NCBI RefSeq assembly: GCF_009467795.1
Contig: NZ_WIAX01000008.1
Location: 142,921-206,920, forward strand
Direction: 5' to 3'
DNA length: 64,000 nucleotides
Source: Nesterenkonia halophila
GTDB lineage: Bacteria > Actinomycetota > Actinomycetes > Actinomycetales > Micrococcaceae
The position numbers were made by a program, and so were the translations under genes. Below the pieces are notes generated by a model. That model saw nothing but the letters and a program-made list of their open reading frames with translations. It made no database searches and had not been told where the DNA came from. Shown here piece by piece: positions 50,257-58,234 of this stretch (its first letter is position 1; each line of letters starts with the position of its first letter).

Positions 50257-53216
50257 CGCTGATCCTGCTGCTGCTGATCGTGCTGGTGCTGGTGCCCGCC
50301 GCGGCCTCGATGCACCAGCTCCTGGGCCGGAACACCGGCTGGGCCGCCGCGGCCGTGCTGCTGGTGGTGGGACTGCTCACGCTGCCCTGGCTGCAGTCGG
50401 TCCACGACGGCGGCGCCGTCGTCGAGACCATCCCCTGGATCCCGACGCTGAACGTCTCGCTGGCGCTGCGCCTCGACGGGCTCGGCCTGGTCTTCCTCTT
50501 CCTGGTGCTCTTCATCGGGGCCCTGGTGATGGCCTACTCGGCCCGCTACTTCTCGACGGCGGCGAAGACCGGCGACTACTACGTCTGGATGCTGCTGTTC
50601 GTCTTCTCGATGACCGGCATGGTCGTCGCCGACGACCTCATCGTGCTCTTCGTCTTCTGGGAGTTCACCACGCTGTGCTCCTTCTTCCTGATCAACCGGT
50701 CCGGGGAGAAGGCCCCCGGTCCGGCGCGGCGCTCGCTGCTGCTGACCATGGGCGGCGGGCTCGGCCTGCTGGCCGCGGCCCTGCTGATCATCAACCGCAC
50801 CGGCACCACGCGGATCTCCGAGGCGCTGTCCTCCGAGGTATGGAGCACCGACCCGGGCTTCACCGCCGTGATCGCGGTGCTCGTCGCCGCGGCGGCGCTG
50901 TCGAAGTCCGCGCAGTTCCCGTTCCACATCTGGCTGCCCGACGCGATGGTCGCCCCCGCGCCGGTCAGCGCCTATCTGCACGCCGCGGCCATGGTGAAGG
51001 CCGGCATCTACCTGATGCTGCGCTTCTCGCCGGCGCTGGCGGACTCGACGACCTGGCAGGTGCTGCTGATCAGCTCCGGGCTGATCACGGCGGTCATCGG
51101 CGCGCTCTTCGCCCTGCAGCGCCATGACATCAAAGAGATGATGGCCTTTTCCACGATCAGCCAGCTGGGCTTCCTCACCGCGGTGATCGGCGTGGGGACC
51201 GAGAAGGCGCTGGCCGCGGCGGTCGTGCACGTCATCGCCCACGCGCTGTTCAAGGCCTCGCTGTTCATGATGGTCGGCATCGTCGAGCACGAGTCCGGCA
51301 GTCGCGACATCCGCGTGCTGAACGGTCTGCACCGCACGATGCGGGTCTCGCTGGTGATCACCACGCTGTCCTCGCTGTCGATGGCCGGAGTGCCGCCGAT
51401 GCTCGGCTTCGTCTCCAAGGAGGGGCTGCTCGGCGGCTTCCTCTCGGCCGAGTTCTCCTCGGTGATGACCTGGGGGATCACGCTGATCGCCGTCGTCGCC
51501 GCAATCGGCACCTTCGCCTACTGCGGCCGCATCGTGCTGGGCAGCTTCAGCTCCTTCACCGGGGCCGGCCCGCGCGACGAGGCCCGCGATCCGATGGCGC
51601 CCGAGGCCTCCCACGAGGCCGCCTGGACGTTCTGGCTGCCGGCGATGCTGCCGGCCGCCGCCGGCCTGCTGCTGGGCTTCGTCCCCGGGATCTTCGACGG
51701 GCTGGTCTCCGACGCCGCGACGGCGTCCTCCGGCGCAGAGCACCATGCGCATCTGGCGCTCTGGCACGGCTTCTCGGTCGAGCTGCTGCTCTCGGCGGCG
51801 GTCCTCGGCGGCGGGCTGCTGATGGTCCTCGGCCGCGCCCGGGTCGACGCGGCGGTTCCGCGCCGGATCCTGCCGTTCACCGGCGTCGACGCCGTCGAGT
51901 CGCTGCGCCTGGCGCTGATCCGCGGCGGCCGTCGCATCGGCGACCTCACCCGCACCGACGTCCACGGCCTGCACCTGACGCTGCCGGGCATCCTGCTGCT
52001 CGGCGTGCTGATCGCCGGGCTGGTCGCCTCGCCGACCGTCGGCTCGCTCACCGCGGGGAACACGCGGCCGGCCGACTGGATCCTGCTGACCCTGCTGGCG
52101 GCGTTCCTGCTCGGCACGGTGCTCTCGACCGACCGGGCCGCCGCCGTCGTGCTGGCCGGCGGCGCCGGCTTCGTCGTCGCCTCCTTCTACTTCATGCTCG
52201 GCGCGATCGACGTCGGCATCACCCAGCTGTTGGTGGAGATCCTCACCGTCGTGGTGCTGGTGCTGGTGCTGCGCAAGCTGCCGAAACGCTTCCACCGGGT
52301 GCCGCGCTCGCGCACGGTCGTCTCGGCGATCGTCGCGATCGGCTTCGGCGCCGCCGCCTTCCTGGCCACCTACGCGCTGACCGGCCGCCGCGGGCAGTCG
52401 GACATCGCGCAGTACTACCAGGAGAACACCTACGAGCAGACCGGCGCGGACAACATCGTCAACTCGATCCTCGTCGACTTCCGCGCGCTGGACACCTTCG
52501 GCGAGCTGACCGTGCTGGGCATCGCCGGCTTCGCGATCCTCGCGGTGCTGAACTCGACGTTCTCCACCTCGGACAACGAGCCGGAGACCTCCCGAGCCTG
52601 GGTGGGCACTCCGCTGGACGACGCCGTGGACAACACCACGTCGATGCGCACCCTGTTCAACTGGGTCGCGCCGCTGATCGTGCTCTTCTCGCTGATCCTG
52701 CTGGTGCGTGGCCACTATGAGCCCGGCGGCGGCTTCATCGCCGCGCTGGTCGCCGGCGGGTTCTTCGCCCTGCGCTACCTGGTCGCCCCGTCCGACTCCG
52801 CGGTGAAGCTGCGCTGGGACTACGCGCTGGTGATCGTCGGCGGCATCCTCGTCGGCGCGGGAACCGGCCTCGCCGGCCTGGTCGAGGGCTCCTTCCTGAA
52901 GCCGCTGACCACCGACATCCCGCTGCCCGGCGGCGGCCACTACCACTTCACCACCGCGATCATCTTCGACGTCGGCATCTACCTGGCCGTCATCGGCGCG
53001 GTGCTGGTGGCCCTGGACCGCCTCGGCCAGGTCCAGCGCTACCCCGCGGAGCTGCTCCAGAAGTACCTGAGCACCCACCCGGAGGCAGCCGCCCGCCGGC
53101 GGAGCGGCACGCCGCTGGATCCCGGCGACGTCCCGCCGGAGGTCGCCGAGGAGTCGACACCGCTGTACACCACGTCGAGCGGCCGCAGTGACGGCCAGGA
53201 GGGGGAGGCCCGATGA
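50253..53216 (+). CDS. mnhA: Na+/H+ antiporter subunit A (fused A-B)
   Basis: The large subunit of the Mrp/Mnh multi-subunit Na+/H+ antiporter, 987 residues. About 20 membrane helices. The N-terminal part is NuoL-like (proton-channel core with KSAQFPFHIWLPDAMVAPAPVSAYLHAA by its central PFHIWLPDAM). The C-terminal part contains the DUF4040 and MnhB-like region (about 640-960; VRGHYEPGGGFIAALVAGG), so no separate mnhB is needed. It supports sodium and alkaline tolerance. Translation probably depends on the overlapping upstream small ORF. mnhC starts within its last codon (ATGA). Confidence 0.95.
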   Translation: MTLILLLLIVLVLVPAAASMHQLLGRNTGWAAAAVLLVVGLLTLPWLQSVHDGGAVVETIPWIPTLNVSLALRLDGLGLVFLFLVLFIGALVMAYSARYFSTAAKTGDYYVWMLLFVFSMTGMVVADDLIVLFVFWEFTTLCSFFLINRSGEKAPGPARRSLLLTMGGGLGLLAAALLIINRTGTTRISEALSSEVWSTDPGFTAVIAVLVAAAALSKSAQFPFHIWLPDAMVAPAPVSAYLHAAAMVKAGIYLMLRFSPALADSTTWQVLLISSGLITAVIGALFALQRHDIKEMMAFSTISQLGFLTAVIGVGTEKALAAAVVHVIAHALFKASLFMMVGIVEHESGSRDIRVLNGLHRTMRVSLVITTLSSLSMAGVPPMLGFVSKEGLLGGFLSAEFSSVMTWGITLIAVVAAIGTFAYCGRIVLGSFSSFTGAGPRDEARDPMAPEASHEAAWTFWLPAMLPAAAGLLLGFVPGIFDGLVSDAATASSGAEHHAHLALWHGFSVELLLSAAVLGGGLLMVLGRARVDAAVPRRILPFTGVDAVESLRLALIRGGRRIGDLTRTDVHGLHLTLPGILLLGVLIAGLVASPTVGSLTAGNTRPADWILLTLLAAFLLGTVLSTDRAAAVVLAGGAGFVVASFYFMLGAIDVGITQLLVEILTVVVLVLVLRKLPKRFHRVPRSRTVVSAIVAIGFGAAAFLATYALTGRRGQSDIAQYYQENTYEQTGADNIVNSILVDFRALDTFGELTVLGIAGFAILAVLNSTFSTSDNEPETSRAWVGTPLDDAVDNTTSMRTLFNWVAPLIVLFSLILLVRGHYEPGGGFIAALVAGGFFALRYLVAPSDSAVKLRWDYALVIVGGILVGAGTGLAGLVEGSFLKPLTTDIPLPGGGHYHFTTAIIFDVGIYLAVIGAVLVALDRLGQVQRYPAELLQKYLSTHPEAAARRRSGTPLDPGDVPPEVAEESTPLYTTSSGRSDGQEGEAR

Positions 53217-53839
53217 GCATCGCGCTGATGGTCGGCATCCTCACCGCCGCCTCCGTCTACCTGTTCATGCAGCGCGGCATGGTCCGCATCGTGCTGGGCT
53301 TCGTGCTGATCTCGCACGCGGCGAACCTGCTGCTCTTCTCCGCCGGGAACGTCGCCTTCCGCGGGGCGCCGTTCTCGCACGTCGACGATCCGGCCCAGCG
53401 GGCCGACCCGCTGCCGCAGGCCTTCGTGCTGACCGCTATCGTCATCGCCTTCGCGATCTCGATGTTCATGGTCACCCTGGCCATCACCACGACCACCGAC
53501 GACGACACCGAGGCCGCACCGACCGCCCCGGCGAAGCTCGCCGCGGCGGCGCATCTGAAGCGCACCGGTCACCACCCGACAGTCGCCACAGCCGCCGTCG
53601 GGCCCGGCGACGAGCCCGACGGCCCGCCCTCGGACGCCGAGCTGCTGGGCACCCAGGCCGGCACGGAGGAGGACGTCGACGCCGACGTGGCGACGACCGC
53701 CGAAGAGGGCCGCCGGCCCGAGGAGACTCCGCAGGAGGACGTCCAGGACGAGGGCGTCCGCGCAGAGGACGCGGCGAAGGACCCGGACGGCACCTGGGCC
53801 GCCCGGGGCCGCGCCGCCGACGAGGGGGAGGACCGATGA
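53213..53839 (+). CDS. mnhC: Na+/H+ antiporter subunit C
   Basis: NuoK-like subunit. Three membrane helices lie in the first ~100 residues (MVGILTAASVYLFMQRGM, VLGFVLISHAANLLLFSAG, and the PQAFVLTAIVIAFAISMFMV segment by its core), the usual MnhC unit. The remaining ~105 residues are an acidic, disordered extension rich in Glu, Asp, Ala and Pro, making it 208 residues rather than ~115. Overlaps mnhA by 4 nt and mnhD by 4 nt. Confidence 0.93.
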   Translation: MSIALMVGILTAASVYLFMQRGMVRIVLGFVLISHAANLLLFSAGNVAFRGAPFSHVDDPAQRADPLPQAFVLTAIVIAFAISMFMVTLAITTTTDDDTEAAPTAPAKLAAAAHLKRTGHHPTVATAAVGPGDEPDGPPSDAELLGTQAGTEEDVDADVATTAEEGRRPEETPQEDVQDEGVRAEDAAKDPDGTWAARGRAADEGEDR

Positions 53840-55437
53840 ACGAGATGCTGTCCACCCTGCTGCCGGTGCTGGTCGTCGGCCCGCTGTTCCTCGGGGCGTT
53901 CTCCGCCGCGCTGCGACGCAGCCAGAAGATCCGCCATGCGATCAGCCTGATCACGCTGCTGGCGATGCTCGCCGCCGCGATCCTGCTGGTGGTGACCACC
54001 GCCGACGGCACGGTGCTGGCCCACCAGGTCGGCCTCTGGGAGGCCGGGGTGGCGATCCCCCTCGTCGTCGACACGCTCTCGGCGCTGATGCTGGCCTTCG
54101 TCGCCGTGCTGGCGCTGGCCAGCGTGCTCTTCGCGATGGCCACCCATGAGGCCCGGGCGCGCTTCTACCACCCGTTCGTGCTGATCCTCATGGCCGGTGT
54201 GGCCGGGGCGGCGATGACCGGCGACATCTTCAACCTCTTCGTGTTCATCGAGGTCATGCTGCTGCCCTCCTACGGGCTGATGGCGATGATGGGCGCGAAG
54301 CTCGGCGCCGACAGCGCGCGGATCTTCGTCACGGTGAACCTGATGGCCTCCACGCTGCTGCTGGCCGGAGTCGGGCTGGTCTATGCCACTGCCGGCACGG
54401 TGAACCTGGCCGAGCTGCAGGGCGCGGCCGCCGAGGACCCGGCGATCGCCATCGCCGGGGCGGTGGTGCTCACCGCGATCTCCATCAAGGCCGCCGTCGT
54501 GCCGGTCCACGGCTGGCTGACGCGCACCTATTCGATGACCTCGCCGGCGGTGACCGCGCTGTTCTCCGGCATCCACACCAAGATCGCGGTCTACGCGATC
54601 TACCGGATCTACGCGATGCTCTTCGACGGCGACCAGCGCTTCCTCTGGGTCGGGCTGACGATCGCGGCGGTGACCATGGTCGTCGGGGCCCTGGGTGCGG
54701 TCGGGGAGAACTCGACGCGTTCCATCCTGGTCTTCCACATGATCAGCCACATCGGCTACATCATGATCGGGGTCGGACTGTTCACCACGCTCGGACTGAC
54801 CGCCGCGATCTTCTACCTGCTGCACCACATGATCGTGAAGGCCTCGCTCTTCCTCTCCACCGGCGCGCTGGAGGAGACCTACGGCACGGCCCGGCTGGAC
54901 CGGCTGGGCGGGATGCTCAGACGCGAACCGCTGGTGGCGGTGATCTTCATGGTCGCCGCGCTCTCGCTGGTGGGCATGCCGCCGTTCTCCGGCTTCGTCG
55001 CGAAGTTCTCCCTCATCGGGGCGACCTTCGAGGCCGAACAGTGGATCATCGGCGGCGTCGCCGTGCTGGTCAGCCTGATCTCCATGGTCGCGATGCTCAA
55101 GATCTGGACCTCGGTGTTCATGGGGCCGGAGCCCGAGGGGCTGGAGCGTCGGGCGCTGACCTACCAGCAGGCCATCCATGGCAAGCGGTACCTGCGGGTG
55201 GAGGCCCAGGCCGAGCAGCCCACGCTGCAGATCGGGCCGCCGACGACCGGCACGGCGGCGGTGCTCAGCGGCGAGCGGCATGCCCGCGTGACGCCGAAGC
55301 TCATCGTGCCGGCCGCGCTGCTGGCGGTGGTGACCCTCGGCCTCGGCCTCGGCGCCGAGGTGCTGATGCAGCTCGCCGAGCAGGCCGCGCAGGGCCTGAT
55401 GGGCCCCAGCGACTACGTGAAGGCGGTGATCGGCTGA
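53836..55437 (+). CDS. mnhD: Na+/H+ antiporter subunit D
   Basis: NuoN/NuoM-like proton-translocating subunit of 533 residues with about 14 membrane helices. Typical motifs are FNLFVFIEVMLLPSYGLM, VPVHGWLTRTYSMTSPAVTALFSG (by VHGWL and SPAVTALFSG) and LVGMPPFSGFVAKFSL. A polar loop (about 430-480) precedes the last helix. GGGGGAGGA before the ATG is a good ribosome binding site inside mnhC; the 4-nt overlap shows coupling. Confidence 0.95.
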   Translation: MNEMLSTLLPVLVVGPLFLGAFSAALRRSQKIRHAISLITLLAMLAAAILLVVTTADGTVLAHQVGLWEAGVAIPLVVDTLSALMLAFVAVLALASVLFAMATHEARARFYHPFVLILMAGVAGAAMTGDIFNLFVFIEVMLLPSYGLMAMMGAKLGADSARIFVTVNLMASTLLLAGVGLVYATAGTVNLAELQGAAAEDPAIAIAGAVVLTAISIKAAVVPVHGWLTRTYSMTSPAVTALFSGIHTKIAVYAIYRIYAMLFDGDQRFLWVGLTIAAVTMVVGALGAVGENSTRSILVFHMISHIGYIMIGVGLFTTLGLTAAIFYLLHHMIVKASLFLSTGALEETYGTARLDRLGGMLRREPLVAVIFMVAALSLVGMPPFSGFVAKFSLIGATFEAEQWIIGGVAVLVSLISMVAMLKIWTSVFMGPEPEGLERRALTYQQAIHGKRYLRVEAQAEQPTLQIGPPTTGTAAVLSGERHARVTPKLIVPAALLAVVTLGLGLGAEVLMQLAEQAAQGLMGPSDYVKAVIG

Positions 55438-55928
55438 TGAACAGCTGGCTGACCTGGCCGGTGCGGATGATCGGCTTCCTGCTCTGGTACGCCAAGGAGT
55501 TCCTCCTGGCGAACCTGCAGGTCACCGCCGACATCCTGCGACCGAGCGCGCGCATGCGCACCGACCCCGCGATCGTCGCGGTGCCGGCGGCCTCGCGGAC
55601 GGCGAGCGAGTACACGCTCATCTCCTCGCTGATCACGCTGACCCCGGGCACGCTGACGATCACCTACTCCCGCGACCACGCGGTGCTCTACGTCCACGGG
55701 ATGTTCGCCGCCTCCCGGGACGGGCTGGCCGAGGAGATCCAGGAGATGGAGGACCGGCTGCTGCGGGCGATGCGCCGCGAGCCCGGCGACCTCTCCCGCC
55801 CGCTGGCCCGACCGACGGTGCGTCCGGCCGAGGACGCGGCGGCCGGGGCCGGCGACGCGTCCGCGGGGACCGCCGAGTCCGAGAACACGGAGAACGACGC
55901 CGGACGTCCGGCAGGAGGTGACGCATGA
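55437..55928 (+). CDS. mnhE: Na+/H+ antiporter subunit E
   Basis: A 163-residue subunit. Two hydrophobic N-terminal segments (about 6-30) precede the conserved cytoplasmic domain with LRPSARMRTDPAIVAVP, TLTPGTLTITYSRDHAVLYVHGM and a tail. The last ~45 residues are an Ala/Asp/Glu-rich extension. Start and mnhD stop overlap as TGATG. AGGAGGTGACGC near its end is the ribosome binding site of mnhF. Confidence 0.93.
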   Translation: MNSWLTWPVRMIGFLLWYAKEFLLANLQVTADILRPSARMRTDPAIVAVPAASRTASEYTLISSLITLTPGTLTITYSRDHAVLYVHGMFAASRDGLAEEIQEMEDRLLRAMRREPGDLSRPLARPTVRPAEDAAAGAGDASAGTAESENTENDAGRPAGGDA

Positions 55929-56191
55929 TCGCCGAGCACCTGCTGGAGGTCGCGCTGGTGATCCTGGCGCTGAGCATGCTGCTGGCCGCCGTCCGCGGCT
56001 TCCGCGGCCCGCGCACGGCCGACCGCGCCGTCGCCGCTGATCTCATCTTCTTCGCGATCATCGGCTTCATCACGCTGATCTCGCTGCATCAACAGATCGA
56101 GGCGCTCTTCGACATCATCCTCATCGCGACGCTGCTGGGCTTCATGTCGGCGATCTCGATGGCTCGCCTGGGATCGGGAGGACGACGCTGA
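55925..56191 (+). CDS. mnhF: Na+/H+ antiporter subunit F
   Basis: An 88-residue subunit with three membrane helices, of the normal length. ALVILALSMLLAAVRGFRGPRTADRAVAADL is the MnhF core (the GPRTADRAVAADL motif), followed by FFAIIGFITLIS and the last helix. AGGAGGTG precedes its ATG. Overlaps mnhE by 4 nt and mnhG by one base. Confidence 0.94.
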   Translation: MIAEHLLEVALVILALSMLLAAVRGFRGPRTADRAVAADLIFFAIIGFITLISLHQQIEALFDIILIATLLGFMSAISMARLGSGGRR

Positions 56192-56550
56192 TGCTGGACC
56201 TGACCAACCCCGCCCACATCGTCGGCGCGGTGCTGATCTTCCTCGGCCTCGCCGTCCTGCTGATCTCCGCGATCGGGCTCTATCGCCTGCCGGACCTGTA
56301 CCTGCGCGCCTCGGCGGTGGGCACCTCGGCCGGCCTGGGCGTCGCGCTGATCGTGATCGGCGCCCTGCTGATCGACTTCAGCGGGCCGAATCTGGTCAAG
56401 GCGATCATCGCGGTGCTCGCCCAGCTGCTGACCTCGGCGGTCGGCTCGATGGCGATCGCCCGCTCCGGGTATCTGCACGATTCCCCGCCGGCGGCGATCA
56501 CCATCCCGGACGAGCTCCGCGAGACCCGCCGCGACGACGTCGAGGTCTGA
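56191..56550 (+). CDS. mnhG: Na+/H+ antiporter subunit G
   Basis: A 119-residue subunit with three membrane helices. IVGAVLIFLGLAVLLISAIGLYRLPDLYLRASAVGTSAGLGV holds the MnhG signature (YRLPDLYLR-ASAVGT). It is the last gene of the operon; GGAGGACG precedes its ATG. The end reads DELRETRRDDVEV. No clear terminator follows within 80 bases. Confidence 0.94.
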   Translation: MLDLTNPAHIVGAVLIFLGLAVLLISAIGLYRLPDLYLRASAVGTSAGLGVALIVIGALLIDFSGPNLVKAIIAVLAQLLTSAVGSMAIARSGYLHDSPPAAITIPDELRETRRDDVEV

Positions 56551-56621
56551 TCCCGGCGCCGGTCCCCAGCCGATGTGACCTGCGGCGCGCGGATCGTCGC
56601 TGATCACCGGCGGTGCTGGGC

Positions 56622-56636
56622 TACTCTGGGCGCATG
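56622..56636 (+). promoter_or_regulatory. leaderless start signal of the YihY-family gene
   Basis: TACTCT (56622-56627) ends 6 bases before ATG 56634, with no ribosome binding site: the same geometry as tag. Confidence 0.5.
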
Positions 56637-57974
56637 AGCGCAGAGGAGACCCAGGATCGCCGCCCCGGAGCCGACGACGACCGCGACTCGCGTGATGCCG
56701 CACTCGCCGAGGAGGCCGCCGCGGACGGCGCGTGGTCGACGTCGGCGGAATCCGCCGATCCGGCGGCCGGCGGACTCGCCGCGCATCGGGCGAGCCGGCG
56801 CGAGGCGACCGGCCACGACATCCTCGGCGAGAGTCTCGTCTCCGCCGACGCCGACCGTCCCGGGACCGTCGCCGCAGCGGCCGACCAGCCGGATCGGCTG
56901 AAGACCCGTCAGCGCGAGGAGCACGCCGCCTCCGGGCGCGACGCGGCCAAGCCGCGCACCCCGTTCAGCCTGCGGCCGGCGACCTGGTGGTACTCCTTCC
57001 GCCGGGCGATCGCCGAGTTCGGCCGCGACCAGTGTCCGGACTCGGCGGCGGCGCTGACCTACTACGCGGTGCTCTCGGTCTTCCCCGCGCTCATCGCGTT
57101 CGTCTCGCTGCTCTCCGTGGTCGGTGAAGCACGACGCACCCAGGAGTTCCTGCTCAACACGCTGGACGAGCTGCTGGAGTCCGACGTCCGCGACATGAGC
57201 GTGGTGCAGACGATCCTGCAGGTGCTCACCGAGGCGCCCGGCGCCGGCATCGGGCTGGCCGTCGGCATCCTCACCGCGCTGTGGACGGCGTCGAACTACG
57301 TCAACGCCTTCTCCCGGGCGATGAACCGCATCTTCGAGGTGCCGGAGGGTCGCTCGCCGCTCGTGCTGCGCCCGGTGCTCTACGGCGTCACCGCCGCACT
57401 GATCGTGCTGGTGGCCGTCTCGGCGATGATGCTGGTGGTCTCCGGTCCGCTGGTCACCGCGCTCGGCGAGGCGGCCGGACTCAGCCAGACGGCCGAGCAG
57501 GTCTGGAACTATGCGCGGTACCCCGCGCTGCTGGTGATCGCCGCGGCCTGCATCGCCCTGCTCTACTACACCACGCCGAACATCCGGCAGCCCGGGGTCC
57601 TGTGGATCACCGGGGGAGCGCTGCTGGCCATCGGCGTGCTGATCCTCGCGACGATCGGCGTCGCCGTCTACATCAGCGGCTTCAGCAACTACCAGGCGAC
57701 CTACGGCGCCCTGGCCGGTGTGATCGTCTTCCTGCTCTGGATCTTCATCGCCAACGCCGTGCTGCTCTTCGGCGCCGAAGTCGACGCGGAGCTGGAACGC
57801 GGTCGCCAGCTGCAGGCCGGCATCGAGGCCGAACGGACCATCATGCTGCCCCTGCGCGCCACGGCCGCCGCGGACAAGGCGGCGATGAAGTACGAGAAGC
57901 TCGTCGCCCAGGGGCAGGCGCTGCGCCTGACCGAGGGGCGGACGGCGAAGCCCGACGACGTCTGGCGGGAGTGA
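56634..57974 (+). CDS. YihY/BrkB-family inner-membrane protein
   Basis: A 446-residue YihY/virulence-factor-BrkB-type membrane protein (formerly mis-annotated as ribonuclease BN). A ~110-residue acidic, disordered N-terminus is followed by about six membrane helices. Typical motifs are DQCPDSAAALTYYAVLSVFPALIAF (core AAALTYYAVLS.FPAL), NYVNAFSRAMNRIFEVPE and FLLWIFIANAVLLFGAEVDAELERGRQL by its FGAEVDAELER part. The exact role is unknown. It starts as a probable leaderless gene. It lies downstream of mnhG, same strand, but with its own promoter. Confidence 0.9.
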   Translation: MSAEETQDRRPGADDDRDSRDAALAEEAAADGAWSTSAESADPAAGGLAAHRASRREATGHDILGESLVSADADRPGTVAAAADQPDRLKTRQREEHAASGRDAAKPRTPFSLRPATWWYSFRRAIAEFGRDQCPDSAAALTYYAVLSVFPALIAFVSLLSVVGEARRTQEFLLNTLDELLESDVRDMSVVQTILQVLTEAPGAGIGLAVGILTALWTASNYVNAFSRAMNRIFEVPEGRSPLVLRPVLYGVTAALIVLVAVSAMMLVVSGPLVTALGEAAGLSQTAEQVWNYARYPALLVIAAACIALLYYTTPNIRQPGVLWITGGALLAIGVLILATIGVAVYISGFSNYQATYGALAGVIVFLLWIFIANAVLLFGAEVDAELERGRQLQAGIEAERTIMLPLRATAAADKAAMKYEKLVAQGQALRLTEGRTAKPDDVWRE

Positions 57975-58043
57975 TCCGTCGGGCGAGCGCCCTCACGACG
58001 AGGAAGCGTGTGGCCTGCGACACGGAGTGTCGTCGAGATCTGA

Positions 58044-58073
58044 AACACTTGTGCAACGAATCGTTGCTAGACT
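58044..58073 (+). promoter_or_regulatory. promoter with palindromic operator of the peptide-ABC operon
   Basis: TAGACT (58068-58073) is a strong -10; ACACTT lies 17 bp upstream as a weak -35. Directly between them is the perfect 15-bp palindrome GCAACGAATCGTTGC (58053-58067). A dimeric repressor bound there would block RNA polymerase; the CG-flanked form resembles LacI-family operators (inference). A leader of ~155 nt runs to the binding-protein gene. Confidence 0.6.
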
Positions 58074-58234
58074 CTCCATCATCCGGTGACGTGGATAACA
58101 CTCCCGGGCGACTGGGAGCGTCGCTCACGTCATCGCCGTCATGAGCCCTCCTGCGAGGGCGCTGACCACGAGGATCTCGGGACGGCGTCGGTGAGACGTC
58201 GTCCCGCGCACCCCTGATGAGGAGATGACCGACT

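Noticed and set aside
49869..53078. Long minus-strand open frame opposite mnhA
   Set aside because: Low-complexity Gln/His/Arg-rich translation, mirror of the antiporter codons; mnhA is certain.
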